Shown piece after piece: positions 35,237 through 47,167 of a DNA stretch of 64,000 nt. Below the pieces are notes generated by a model. That model saw only the letters and a program-made list of their open reading frames with translations, did no database searches and was not told the DNA's origin. Origin of the DNA: Isoetes taiwanensis (Eukaryota > Streptophyta > Lycopodiopsida > Isoetales > Isoetaceae); NCBI GenBank assembly GCA_021234155.1, contig JAJEKV010000143.1:384636-448635 (forward strand). The letters are read 5' to 3'. The first letter of the stretch is position 1. Each line of letters opens with the position of its first letter. The position numbers were made by a program, and so were the translations under genes.

Positions 35237-35695
35237 GGAAGGCATAAATGTGTGAAATTATCTGAACTATCTGTATTGGTTTTCATAGACATTGCGGATC
35301 ATAAACTGGAATAGATTTCCGAAAAAATGAAATGTGAATCCATTCCAACCTGCTTCTGTTTTTGTTGTGTTGTAAGAAGACTTATAATTCCAACAAAACA
35401 TGTTTTTTTTGATGTAGTTCCAACAAAATAACGTTACTTGCTTTATTGACCTAGGCATATAGTTGCCAGAAGACATACAGAGATGTGAGATTGACAACAT
35501 GCAAATAAACAATTGATATGGAAGTCATAAATGTGTGAACCAATTAAGATGTTTCTAGTCAATTAACCAAATTAAGATGTTTCTAGTCAATTAACCAAAT
35601 TATCTGAACTATCTGTATTGGTTTTCATAGACATTGCGAATCATAATTTGGAATAGATTTCTGAAAAAATGAAATCTAAATCCATTCCAGCATTG
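35237..35695. repeat. Direct repeat of about 110 bp with an internal tandem insertion
   Basis: The block 'attatctgaactatctgtat' and 'tggttttcatagacattgcg' (about 35260-35350) recurs at about 35598-35695. The second copy is preceded by two tandem units of 'aattaagatgtttctagtca' plus 'attaacca' (35541-35599). The copies have few differences. Confidence 0.8.
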
Positions 35696-36026
35696 ATAGT
35701 AGTAAGGTGGTCTATTGCCATCTTCAGGCTTTGTACTTCATCTTTTAGTCAACCATTTAGAGTTGCACGCAATATAGGCTGATATTAATATCTCATGGAA
35801 AACATGGGACAATGCACAAAAAGAATAGCATGTAAATCTGATGCGTAAACCATGTAAACAGTGAAAACCAAAGGCATCACAACTCTAGTCTGACGCCTAC
35901 ACATATATAGAGCCAATACTGGCATACAATTCTTGTATGACATGCCACTATAGTTTATCAAAATATGGTTATGAACAAAAGCAATTAGATGCCAAATCTA
36001 ACATGCAGAAAGAGTATCTGAAACTT

Positions 36027-36104
36027 GAAACTCTATAACTATGCACATTTTCTTGTATTAACACTGAAACTCTATAACTATGCACATTTTCTTGTATTAA
36101 CATT
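36027..36104. repeat. 39-bp tandem duplication
   Basis: Two adjacent 39-bp units (36027-36065 and 36066-36104), each starting 'gaaactctataactatgcac', differ at only one base. This is a recent duplication. Confidence 0.95.
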
Positions 36105-36301
36105 GATATATACGCCCATCTCAGTACGGACAATATGCAGACTATCAATGCCACTTTGAATTGAGTCTGGTATCTACCATGCTAATCTATATTATCATGT
36201 TTTGTCTGAGTTCCACCATCATAAGGTAGTTTAAGGGTTTTGAATTAAACTATAGCAAATGCTGTTGTAAGCAGCTATGACAGGGTGTTATATATACAGG
36301 A

Positions 36302-36417
36302 GAAGAGGCTGTGGGTACTTTTATAGCAAAAGCTCTTGGGTTCAAGAATGACTATGTTGGAAGAGGCTGTAACTAATTTTATAGCAAAAGCTCTTGGGTT
36401 TAAGAATGGCTATGCTA
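36302..36417. repeat. 58-bp tandem duplication at the start of an open frame
   Basis: The unit 'gaagaggctgt' to 'aagaatgactatgttg' at 36302-36359 is repeated at 36360-36417 with a few changes. The period of 58 is not a multiple of three, so the duplication shifts the frame between copies. Both encode a version of EEAV..FIAKALGFKN. Confidence 0.9.
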
Positions 36418-36767
36418 AAAAGATTCAGGATATTATGACGAAATATTCTGTGGCCCTCAGCTTAATGATTGAGATGCATGAACATGATAAATGTGAATAC
36501 GTACCTGTGGCTAACGTCAACCTGTTTCTGGATTGGCTGTACATCTTTTCTATGTTGTCCTTCTCAATTCGCATAAAAAGTTTAAACCAATCCATTTCAA
36601 TGGCAATCTTTACTCTTACCATAATAGAAGAGTTCACGGCCCTAGAGCTGCTTAGTGGCCACGATTTCACTAGCTTTCAGAAGATCTTAAGCAAGCAGAA
36701 GACCTTGAGCAAGCAACTAAATGATGTTATAATACTTGATCAAGAAATAAGAGAAATTCTTGACTGA
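36336..36767 (+). CDS. Hypothetical protein, 143 aa, unrecognised
   Basis: This open frame reads MGSRMTMLEEAVTNFIAKAL and then GFKNGYAKKIQDIMTKYSVA, ending QLNDVIILDQEIREILD. It is helix-rich and weakly hydrophobic in the middle (VNLFLDWLYIFSMLSFSIRI). It has no motif I recognise, no signal peptide and no neighbouring exons. Its first 80 bases include the second copy of a 58-bp tandem duplication, and the ATG falls inside the first copy. It may be a decayed exon, because the upstream duplicate carries the same peptide in another frame. The protein-like composition suggests past coding, but expression is unproven. Confidence 0.3.
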   Translation: MGSRMTMLEEAVTNFIAKALGFKNGYAKKIQDIMTKYSVALSLMIEMHEHDKCEYVPVANVNLFLDWLYIFSMLSFSIRIKSLNQSISMAIFTLTIIEEFTALELLSGHDFTSFQKILSKQKTLSKQLNDVIILDQEIREILD

Positions 36768-37720
36768 AAGTAGAAAGCTAATTTGCATATAAGCAATGGG
36801 CCTATTAGATGCCGTGATTTTATGACAAATAAATGTCGGTAACGATTTCTGCAGGCAAAGATCCAAATCGTCCAAACACGGGCTAATGAACCGCTAAGCA
36901 TATAATCGCCCAAAGCTCATCCACGTTATACGCTTGCCTAAACCTGCGACATGGCATGCCCAAGAAAATAATTGATCGAAAGGGCAGGAGATGCAAAATA
37001 GCTAAAAATTGGTCGGATCCAAGAGCACTTAAGACACTTTCGCTCATCGATCTCTTCATCACGGTTCATGGTGCAAGGATGCGCAAATCTTTGCTGATCA
37101 CGATATTCGAAAGCGGGAAGGATCACAAGGGCTCCAATCCATATCCTAGAGCTGAGATGGGCAGGAGCCGTAGACACAAACAGGGCAAAGCGGCCAGGCA
37201 GGAACCCTAAACTTAATCGATGCCCCCTGTTATCCTTGGCTAACCCAAACGCAGTTATGATGTCTCCTTGGCACTTCCGTTCCAGTTTCCTCAGATCCTG
37301 CCAGCTCTAACAAAGGGACGATGTCTTCTTGCCACCATAGCTCCTCGCCATCGCTGTAGCTTCTCTCGGATTGGGCTTCTCTGCTAGGCGTCAAGATCTT
37401 AGGAAGAAAAAAAAATACATGGCAACTAAACATTCGAATGGATTGCGGCGCAGAAAAATTCTGTGGGACAAAAACAGAAAATAGAAATAACTGACTTATA
37501 TATGTGTAGATAACCACAATTCATTTTGCTCATTGCAAATGATTCCTACTCTTTGTGTAAATGGTATTTGCGTGCCTGCTTCATACGATTCCTAGCACAT
37601 CATCAAGAAGATTTCTATGAGTATTGCACATTGGATTTGTCCATTGCCCAAAAAACTATGTGAGCATCTTAAACGTTTCGCATGTAGCATACATGTCTAT
37701 AAGGGCACTTCCAATTAAAC
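36768..37720. other. Non-coding stretch with a possible minus-strand first exon
   Basis: On the minus strand about 37400-37230 reads REAQSERSYSDGEELWWQED and then IVPLLELAGSEETGTEVPRR, which has coding-like composition. It has no recognised family and no convincing downstream exon. It could be the first exon of a lost gene. Confidence 0.3.
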
Positions 37721-37721
37721 A

Positions 37722-39170
37722 TCACAACCATGTCCACATTTCTTGATGCTTGAGTGAACAACTTTCCCCTATTTTGAGGATGCAAGAATAGTTTGTAGCA
37801 CTTGTGAAGGTGATATCATTTGGGTTTTTCTCTTGCCCTTGCATTTGAACAAGGAGATTAAGGGATTTCTTTCTATCCCCATTGTATTGTAGCCTGCTAC
37901 AATTGCACTCCATGATGCTATGTCATGCATCACAGATCTCACAAACATTCACCAAGCTTCACGTATAGAACTATATTTTGCATACATAGAAATGGGTGTA
38001 CTTCCCATGAACATATTTGTTGCATAGTTAGATAATTCAATGAAAGTATGAACAGATTTACCTTTCTTCAAGATTTATTGAGTCAGCACATACGTTTAGA
38101 GCATTGATAAAGGTGATTCTGTTTGGCATAATACATTCCTATTGCATATACTAGAAGAGTCTGATTGCTTCCTTAACATTTCCTAGTTGAGCATATCCAG
38201 CAATTATGACATTCCATGAAATGATATCTCTCACATGCATGCAATTGAGGACTTGGGGGGGCACTGGTATTTATCCATATTTCGCATGCATGTCAACCAC
38301 ATAATTTTCTGCAAATAAATCCAAATCAAATTCAAGTTTCTTGAGAAAAGTATGTATGTTTTTCCCTTCGTTTAGGGCTCCCATAATAGTACTCACCCCA
38401 AATGCGCTGACAAACGTGATATTATTTGGTTTTATAACCTGTTGTTGCATGTGCCTAAAGACTTTAAGAGCGTGTAAGCCTTGACTATTCTGTATACATC
38501 CTACAATCATGTTATTCCAAGAGACAACGTTTCTAGAATGTATCATGTCAAATATATGAGAGGCATCTTCCATGTTTTCACATTTGGAATAAAAGAAAAT
38601 AAATGCATTCACAACAAGCACCCGTCCAGAATTTAAAACTTGGGTATGTACCAACTTTGCATGTTCTATAATTGCTGCATTGGTGCATGCAAACAGGAGA
38701 TTGACAAACATGACACTGCGTGGCTTCAGGTCTTTTCTTTGCATAAGCTAAAAAAGATGCACAACGTCCTCGTCATGCTTTAGCATACCAAACAATTAGG
38801 TGAATACATTTCTTTTAACCACCTCTCAAATACAACAGCAAATGTACATAATCCCCCAATTTAGTTTAGATCGTAACAGAGTATTTTCTAGAAAGATGCT
38901 AAGACTGAGATTAGTTTTGATGATGCAGCACTGAATCCTCTTCCTATGTGAGAAAGCCCGCTTGTTCATCCGCTTTTGTAAAAGACATCTAAAAGCCTTG
39001 GATTGTGTATGATTATGTCCTTCATCCAAAAGCTTTAAGATCCGGAGTGCTTCAGCAAACTGCTCAACTTTTCTTATATTCTTTGAGTTCATGCAGATGT
39101 CTTGGTACAAACCTCCAGCTTGCCAAGTCTCAGACACAACAACCGAGCGAATAGTAAACAAAACACTCAT
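37722..39170 (-). pseudogene. Pentatricopeptide-repeat (PPR) protein pseudogene
   Basis: The minus frame at 38271-38744 contains consecutive PPR motifs: LKPRSVMFVNLLFACTNAAI, VVNAFIFFYSKCENMEDASH, NVVSWNNMIVGCIQNSQGLH, then IKPNNITFVSAFGV, GALNEGKNIHTFL and VVDMHAKYG. The frame at 37722-37913 holds a further piece (KSLNLLVQMQGQEKNPNDITF). The frame at 38826-39170 upstream may be the N-terminal part. PPR proteins of this layout (P, L and S motifs) bind organellar RNA, typically for C-to-U editing. No E/DYW end is visible, and frames are broken by stops and shifts. The wording is like the large PPR families of ferns and other seed-free plants. Confidence 0.75.
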
Positions 39171-39544
39171 GTCTGGAAAAATTTTGAGTTCTAAAACTAT
39201 GAAACTTTATTCAGTATTATATGGAATTGCAGAAACAATCTCATCTGGTGATTTTGATGCTCATCCTGCCAAACCTTGCATTCTGCAACAACATTCACAC
39301 ATTTTGCCTTAAAAAAAAAGCAAGGCCAAAAAATCAGAACAACACTGCACACCGAAGCATATCCCTATATTTTTCTTGATGAAAACACACAAAGGCTTTC
39401 TGCTTTGCATCAAGTTGAACATGCCTTCAAGAAAAGAGTCTCACATTCCTCAGACCTCAAAATCCACAAATTTTCAGCTTCATCCATCTAAATCCAGAAA
39501 TGATAGAAAAAGTGTGAAATCATTCTGCCCTGCCCAAGCACAAG

Positions 39545-41109
39545 CACTGTTCTTATGACAATTGGTATTGCTGCAGTGTGCTACCTTGCCCTGCCAAGCA
39601 CTTTCACCATCAACGTGGTTGGACATGGACCTAAAGAAGTCAAGAACTGGTTAGCTTTCCACATTTTTGAAACTTATTTACTCCTTTTCCCTCCTTTTTG
39701 ATGCTGATATGTTTTTTCTTGTGAATGACAGGCAACTGTTTTTCTGCGTTGGTTCCGGGCTTTGGGCTGGTCTTATCATTGGCTATACTACAGAGTATTT
39801 TACAAGTAACGCATACAGGTAACTTTATAATCTGGAACTGAGCTTTTAAGCAGCACTTTATACCCACGGTTGGTTTGTAATGGAAATTTGTGTCTTCCAG
39901 ACCTGTCCAGGATGTTGCAGACTCTTGCAAGACTGGTGCTGCTACTAACATTATTTTTGGACTTGCTTTGGGCTATAAATCTGTCATCATTCCAGTTTTT
40001 GCTATCGCTATAGCCATTTTCCTGAGCTTCAGCTTAGCTGCCATGTATGGAATTGCTGTTGCTGCTCTTGGAATGCTCAGCACACTTGCCACTGGACTTG
40101 CCATCGATGCATATGGTCCAATCAGTGACAATGCTGGTGGCATTGCTGAGATGGCTGGTATGAGCCACTCTATTCGTGAGAGGACAGATGCATTAGATGC
40201 TGCAGGAAACACCACTGCAGCTATAGGAAAGGTAGTAGATGCTTGATACAATATTTATGCATGCTTCCTCAGTCAATCGTGGTATCTAATATGTGGCTGG
40301 AATTTATTTTGACAGGGATTCGCTATTGGATCTGCAGCCTTGGTGTCTCTGGCTCTATTTGGCGCCTTTGTCAGTAGGGCTGGCATTGCAGTGGTTGATG
40401 TTATTCAGCCTAAGGAATTTGTTGGATTAATTGTTGGGGCCATGCTTCCATATTGGTTCTCAGCAATGACCATGAAAAGTGTTGGCAAAGCAGCATTGGC
40501 AATGGTTGAAGAAGTGAGGAGACAATTCAACACCATGCCTGGTCTCATGGAAGGACATGCTAAACCAGACTACAAGAAATGTGTTGAGATATCAACTAGC
40601 GCGTCTCTTAAGGAAATGATACCACCTGGTGCTCTGGTTATGTTAACACCTCTGATTGTTGGAACTTTGTTCGGTTCACAAACTTTGGCTGGATTGTTGG
40701 CTGGTGCTTTGGTATCTGGAGTCCAGGTAAGAAAGTGATAATAAATTTCCATGTTATTCTCACGAGACTTATTATTGGTTTGCTGTGTAGATTGCTATCT
40801 CAGCATCAAATACAGGAGGAGCTTGGGATGTATTAACGCAATGAGAAGGTTTAGCTCTACCATTATTCTTACAATTGTTATTGTGATGCATTGCAGGCTG
40901 GTGCTTCTGAACATGCTAGAACTCTTGGTCCAAAGGGATCGGACGCACACAAAGCAGCTGTAATTGGTGACACCGTTGGCGATCCTCTGAAGGATACCTC
41001 AGGTCCTTCTTTGAACATATTAATCAAGCTCATGGCTGTAGAGTCGCTGGTGTTTGCACCCTTCTTTGCTGCTCACGATGGTCTGTTTTTCAAGTGGTTG
41101 AACTTGTAA
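39545..41109 (+). pseudogene. Partial duplicate of the vacuolar H+-PPase gene (late exon 3 to exon 8, introns kept)
   Basis: Homology to the full gene begins inside exon 3 (39545 corresponds to 25751) and runs through introns, exons and 3' flank. Exon equivalents: 39545-39649 (partial), 39732-39818, 39901-40231, 40316-40726, 40791-40829, 40897-41109. Intron retention shows a DNA-level duplication, not retroposition. By eye I count about ten substitutions in about 1.19 kb of exon, eight of them silent; the changes are Val to Ala (exon 3) and Gly to Asp near the C-terminus. Exon 7 has lost its last 21 bases up to the donor GT, removing NAKKYIE, which contains lysines of the pyrophosphate-binding CS3 motif. 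Exons 1-2 and the promoter are absent, and an in-frame TAG sits at 39504. No working pump is expected. Confidence 0.95.
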
Positions 41110-41259
41110 CTGGATTTGTGGAAATCCCTTTTTGTAGCAATCTTTGTTTACTTGTATGAAATATGAGTCATATGTATTTATTTTGGTATAATGGGGATTA
41201 GCCTCCAAGAAGCCTTCTGTTCCCCAGCTAATAAATGGATGTTGGCTCATCTGGTTGGG

Positions 41260-41887
41260 CATTTTCTGAAATCCTCTTCACCTCTTAAAAGGTTAGCTGC
41301 CTGAGTTACACCATTGGTGATACTTCGACAAATTTTAATTTTGTTTCTGACACAAAATTCTATGACGATGGGACCATTGATGTTGCATTCTTTTTTTTTT
41401 TTTTTTTATGGGATATTTTCTGTTTTTTATTTTTGTTTGCATATTTTGGATTATACAAGGACGACTACAGTCTGATCTTCTGTGTTAACATACTCATCTG
41501 GTTGGGCATTTTCTGAAATCCTCTTCACCTCCTAAAATTTTAGCTGCCTGAGTCACCATTTGTGATATTTCGACTTCTGACTCAATATTCTATGGCGATG
41601 GGACCATTGATTTTGCTTTTTTATGGGATATTTTCTGTATTTTTTTTGCATAGTTTGGATTATACAAATGCTTGTCAATTAATCAACGGCCATAGGAAAG
41701 AAAATTTCTGCTGACCTGGCCTGCCACGCACTAGTGGTGCCGCAGGGTCAGCGTCAACAGAAATTGTTCAATGGAAGAAAAGGGGGCTTGAAATTTGCCC
41801 CCTTTTCCTCTTTCTGGCATGTTTCCGGCAGGGTCTTTGCCGAGGGCGCCGCCACGTCAGCTATCGATAGAAACTCCGACGAAAAAA
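41260..41887. repeat. 3'-flank repeat modules B1 and B2 behind the partial H+-PPase
   Basis: These are the counterparts of A1 (27470 on) and of A2/A3. B1 starts near 41263 and B2 near 41470. B2 occupies the place of A2, but its 3' half (ggggcttgaaatttgccccc to gctatcgatagaaactccga) is closer to A3. B2 lacks the 1.1 kb that separates A2 from A3. Duplicated sequence stops near 41887. Confidence 0.85.
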
Positions 41888-41940
41888 ACAAGGTGCTGCG
41901 CACGGAGGGTTGCCCTCCATGGCCGGAGGGTGAAGTGGCT
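41888..41940. repeat. Short dispersed repeat at the edge of the duplication
   Basis: The stretch from 'caaggtgctgcgcacggagg' through 'gttgcc' to 'gagggtgaagtgg' also occurs at 18880-18935. It begins exactly where homology to the H+-PPase flank ends, so it may mark the breakpoint. I cannot name the element it comes from. Confidence 0.65.
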
Positions 41941-44689
41941 TGGGAACAGTTTGACAACCACAGTACCACCCTATCATTCCCTGCCCTCTTGTTACTCCAA
42001 GAGTACACATTAGAAGAAGAAGGGGCGTTTGTTGTCTCCATTGTGCGCATTAATCTGTCAAAATATTATGTGATGAGACATGCCTGTATATTTGTCAATG
42101 TTTGCTGTATTTGCCATGATCTACCCATGCATAGCTATCATTGAAAGTAAACCCAATCTTCTTTGATGAAATAAAGAACCTGAACAAGTGTGAAGGTGCA
42201 AAATAATTTAACAATTTGTAAATGTTATACTTGGAAAGTACATAGCCATGATTGTTTAACAATCATGATTTTGAAGGCATACACTAGAGGGTAGTTGCAT
42301 AAAGAATGGCAATTAACTTTAGCAATGCAGTATAAAAAAAATGTCTACCAAATAGTATCATCTCACATCCTTGGGTGTTTATTTCAATAGATAGAAACTC
42401 CCTTTTTAACATTACCCAAACATCAAATCGTAGTTGATGCTTTCTACTTAAAATATCATTTGAACCTTGACACATAGACATACTATTGTCAAAATAAAGA
42501 ATAGACAAAGCAAGATTAAATTTGCCATTGTCGACAGATCTACGAACACATGTGCAAATTGTTTGATATTTTATGCAGGCCCGATTGCATCCACGATCCA
42601 ATTGCTTGAAGATTCAAATAAATTAACAATTTTGTCTAGTTATGGAAATCAATTTAGCAGCAACTGTAAAAGAATAGCAAAATTGACGACAATTGGTCTC
42701 TTTAATATATGATTTGATGGCTTGCTTTCATGATCTTGCTATCTTTGAGTTGCAAACTCGAGTATAACCCACCAGCATTAACATATATAGACGACATTGA
42801 TAATGCATGTGCTTGAATTGTCTACGAAAGCTAAGGCATTTAAAAGAGATATTTACAACACCTTATGGCAAGTTCCACCAATGGAGAGAAGATATTTATT
42901 GGAGAGGATATGCTTGAGTTACCATTGGCTACAAATAAAATATATGTAACAGCATGTAAGGGAGCGCCATTTTACTCTATAAGCTTTTACAGTCAATTAA
43001 CTAACAAACACAATTATGATACTCCAGCTTTCTTTGGCTAACATTTTTAGCATTGAACTTACATGGATTACTTTTGGAATAAACTTTCTCTAATCAGATG
43101 GTCTAAACATGATCTAAGGGGATGAAAAACACAAAATTGCATGCCCGCTTGGGCTCTCTGAGGTTTCCATTTCCACCTGAACAATTAAAATATATTTGTC
43201 AAAATAAAAGACAAAGCGCGAGGCGCACCAATTATGCAATTTACTTGATCAATAATTTTGATTCTAGCAAAAGACGAAAAGTGTTAACAAATTTGCTGGA
43301 AACAAGAATCTTCGTGTCTTGCCACATCAAAGCAATTGGCCGATGCATGCAGACATCAATAAGAAAATTCAAGACTTTGACAAATTTCACAGATTCCAGA
43401 AATTTCACACCTATGAATTTCATGGTCAAACTGTTAAAGAGCTATTTCAAGTGCCTGCAATTGCGAGTCTGGATGCCTTGTTCCTTCTGTTCAGAGCTTC
43501 GGATTTAAAATAAACAGGGGGTATTCGTAGGTCAGAGGAGTGAGCAGAAATGATAATGATAGAGATCACAAATAGCAAGTGCCATAAAGAGATTAATCTG
43601 CTCCAACATCGCAACAAGCGGCCGGAAGGAAATATGAGGGAGGTCAACAATCATTGCAAACAAATCGCCATAGCCGGTGGATATCTCAAAGGAGAATTTT
43701 CATCATCCAGACCCAGTAGCACCTTGCAGTTGTCAACTCTAAATAAAAGTGCGCACATTGCCCTCCCCAATGCAACATCACGTTGCTCCTCTAGAGTAGG
43801 AATGGTGTTCTGATCATTTACTGATATTTACTGATGCAAATGCTTGTAAGAACAAAGCTCCTGCCTCTTGAATCAACTAGGGATTTTTAGCATTGAAGCT
43901 TTCTGCTACATGGGCAAGAGCTACATAATAAACTTCCAACCGTTCTCTTTGGTATCGTGACTTGGTGTTTCTATAAATAAGGCTCTCTGGAGCGGGCACA
44001 AGCAACAATTTTTGTCTGCATTCAATTATTGATGTAATACCTTAACTATTGGACCCCGCCGTCGCATTTGCCATTATGCATTACCCTTTCCGTGCGACCA
44101 TCCTTGAAAAAGCTTCTTTCATAAATTGCTTACGTGTGAATGCTCTACACGGAACCACAAAGGTCATATCCCCTCCATCCCATAAGAAGTGTCTCGAGAT
44201 CTTATAGACCAACTTCATTTGGGACTTATGTTACGCATGTAATGGTAAGGCAAGAATCTCAAGGATAACGTCCTTGTGTAAATCATGAGCATAAATTTGT
44301 GGAAACTAAAAGCTAAATTGCTGATCTTTTTAAAGCGTTTTGGAGACATTAGTGAAAATGAATGCAGGGCATAAAAGATGGTCGATAATCATGACCGCCT
44401 ATGTTCAAAATCGAAACTCAAGAGGCTTCTTTATGAGATTACCGAGCTGTTCAAAAATATAGCTCGATGAAACAATGGAGCAAAGTAGCACGCATAAAAA
44501 TGGCAACCAAGTTAGAGCAACATACTTACCACTAAACTACAAATGCATGTAGAAAAATTATTCCCAACTAACATAAAGGAGTTCGTAAGACTCAAATGAA
44601 GCGCCGCAAAGAAAATTTGGCCTTTAAAACCAGGAAGACCAAGCTATTCGAGGGGTATTTCAAAACATCTTACCTCAAGATCTTAGAAT
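41941..44689. other. Non-coding stretch with one short palindrome
   Basis: No supported gene; several open frames of 60-130 codons have no recognisable content. A palindrome CATGATTGTT-T-AACAATCATG lies at 42247-42267. Confidence 0.35.
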
Positions 44690-46143
44690 ACGTTGATGAT
44701 ATATGCAAAGATCTTTTATGTGGAAATAACGTAAGATTCAAGCCCTGGCGATTGAGACCGCCTTGCCCCTGTTTGGACTACCGAGCCATATATGTAAAGA
44801 AGGGCGTTTAGACGAGGCCCTTGAGATTATGCATTTGTCGCCGTGTTCCTATATCTAGGGACAATGCATATTTGCTCCCGCAAACATTGTGCTAAATTCA
44901 AAGACCCTGAGGGTGGTGGCAAGTTCAAGTCTCTCATATCTCGAAAGGGCTTGATTAGGTTGAAGTTTTGGGCAACTATCTTATCTGCATATATGCATCT
45001 TGTGGATCGTTGCTTGAAGCGCACCAAACATTTCGTAAGTAGGCAACCAAGTGTTTATACATGGAGTGCAATAATTTCAGCTCATGCTAACGTGGGAGGA
45101 GCGTAGAAGAAGCCATGAGGTTGTACAACAAAATGCACGACAATCGGGACTAAAATGTGATAAACATGTCTATCTTTGTCGTCCTTAAAGCCCTGCACCA
45201 ATGATATTGCAATTAAAGAGGGAAGGCGATTCATCGCCAGATCATTAGGCATGGTTTGAGCTCGGATGTTGTTGTGGGGAGTACCCTTGTGCATATGTAT
45301 ACAAAATGTGGCGGCTTGGCGGTCTCGGGAAATCTTTATTGGATTGCCAAACCCGGATGCAAATGTCATGGGGTGCAATGATCGCAGGATTTGTACAACA
45401 TAGGAAGGGTTTTCTTGCTTTAGATTGTTTTGAGAGGATGCAGAGTGAAGGCATTAAATGGGACAAAGACACATTCTCAAGCATCATAAAGGCTCATAGT
45501 AGCATAGGAGCAATAGGGAATGGCAATATGGTAGCATGGCGGAGTCAAGAAAGCATTGTAATGTGGTTTCGTGGGGTGCATTGATTGCGAGGATATGGAC
45601 TACCATCTTTGAAGGTCCTGTTGCTGTTCCTGGATCGCTTTGACAAGATGCAAAATAATGGTGTAGAAGGAAGCAGGTCCATATTTTTGAGCATGTTGAA
45701 GGCGATGCGGGGTATAGGTTCCATACAACAAAGGCGGGGTAATTCATGAGCAGATTTACGATCACATGTGTTCCAATCCTGATGTTGCGATTGCAAATAC
45801 CCTTATTGATATGTATGCCAAATGTGGCGGTTTGGATGAGGCATGCGTTCTTTTTGAAAGATTACCAAATAAAGATGTAGTTTTCTGGAATGTAATTATT
45901 GCGGTATGCATTGGGTAGAAGCATGAAAGGGTGATTGAATTTTTTGTATATTGATGTAAAAATTTGAACTGGGTTAAAGTGTTTGTAATGTACATTTTGA
46001 ATTTTACATGGAGTTGCCTATCATTAATAAAGGCGGTTTGGCGTATAATATTCTCCATAATTATACCAAATCCTCCTCGAAATCTTGTACTAGCTTCTCT
46101 ATCAATAAAATCTAAATATCTTTTGCAAAAAAAAAAAAAAAAA
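44690..46143 (+). pseudogene. PPR pseudogene ending in a poly(A) tract (retroposed)
   Basis: PPR motifs run left to right with several frameshifts: LFGLPSHICKEGRLDEALEI near 44770, VYTWSAIISAHANVGGA near 45055-45105, GAMIAGFVQHRKGFLALDCF and ERMQSEGIKWDKDTFSSIIK at 45370-45490, then VAIANTLIDMYAKCGGLDEA and CVLFERLPNKDVVFWNVIIA at about 45785-45905. A 3' UTR-like stretch follows, with AATAAA at 46104-46109 and 17 consecutive A residues at 46127-46143. Signal and tail at the normal spacing suggest reverse transcription of a polyadenylated mRNA. The opposite-strand PPR pseudogene at 37.7-39.2 kb is a separate copy. Confidence 0.75.
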
Positions 46144-46339
46144 CTTTGGCGCACATTTTGAACTTTCCTCAATCGATCAAACATGGCTCGGATTCTACCT
46201 CAACTAAAAACTTGGCCCGAATCGATTATAGTCGCTCCTAAATCGAATGCATTTCAAGAAACAAATGTATCTTGAACAAATTGAAATCCCTTTCCTTCAA
46301 GCAAGAATACAAATCCCTTCAAGCGCTTATACAAATCCG

Positions 46340-47150
46340 GTTAATAATCTGATTTCTTGTGCGGGATGTTGTATCCCCTTTTCTGAGAATGGATCGATGT
46401 CTTAAAGCACCGGTTGAAGAAGAAACTATGGAAGAAGGATTGGACTCTCATGCAAGTTCGAGGTCGATCGGGTTCAGATTTCAATCCTCGCTGTTGATGA
46501 AGTTTCGGAAAGCTAATCATTACAAGCGGTGCAAAGAAAATCGAAACAGAGGGTTTGTAGGGGTGGATCGTGACAAAGCCAATTAGAAGAAAGGTGAATG
46601 CTTCGTAAATCTCATAATGAATGAGGTATCTAATTTGACTCCAAAACAAAGAAAGTATATTTGCAAGAAGATTATTGGGGGACAAAAGATTGCAATTCCT
46701 ATTTGAGTCGGGTCATTGGAAGGCCTCAAGAGGCTATCGTGAAAACAGATCTGGTAAATAATTTAAAGGATGGTCTCCAAGGCGTCAAAAATGCAAATAG
46801 CAATGACGGACTTGCCGCAAAGCATTCGTACTATCTATGGTGGTTGGAGAGGAAGGAGAATTACGAGAAGACTTCACTAGCGACTAAGTTCTTTGAAAAT
46901 ACATCCTAGAAATATGAAACTAGCAAATTGGAGAGAAGGAAAAGAATGTCACTAGGTGGAACAAATGTATTGGGCATTAGCGGTCGAAATCCAAGAACAA
47001 ATATCGATAGATCGGGGCTATGAAGGATATGGTTGCTTTCAGTTTTGGTTAGATAACTCAAAGGTTTCACCAAAAATTAGAGATGTCATGAAGAAGAGGA
47101 CACAACCAATTCAATATATTGACATTACACAGGTACGACTGTAATTTAGC
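46340..47150 (+). other. Possible N-terminal part of the 47.6-48.9 kb element
   Basis: Short plus-strand frames at 46359-46586, 46661-46909 and 46956-47144 have coding-like composition (for example CFQFWLDNSKVSPKIRDVMK and SYYLWWLERKENYEKTSLAT). They lie in the same orientation upstream of the transposase-like frames. I infer they belong to the same decayed element but recognise no domain. Confidence 0.35.
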
Positions 47151-47167
47151 TGTAATTGCATCTTTTT

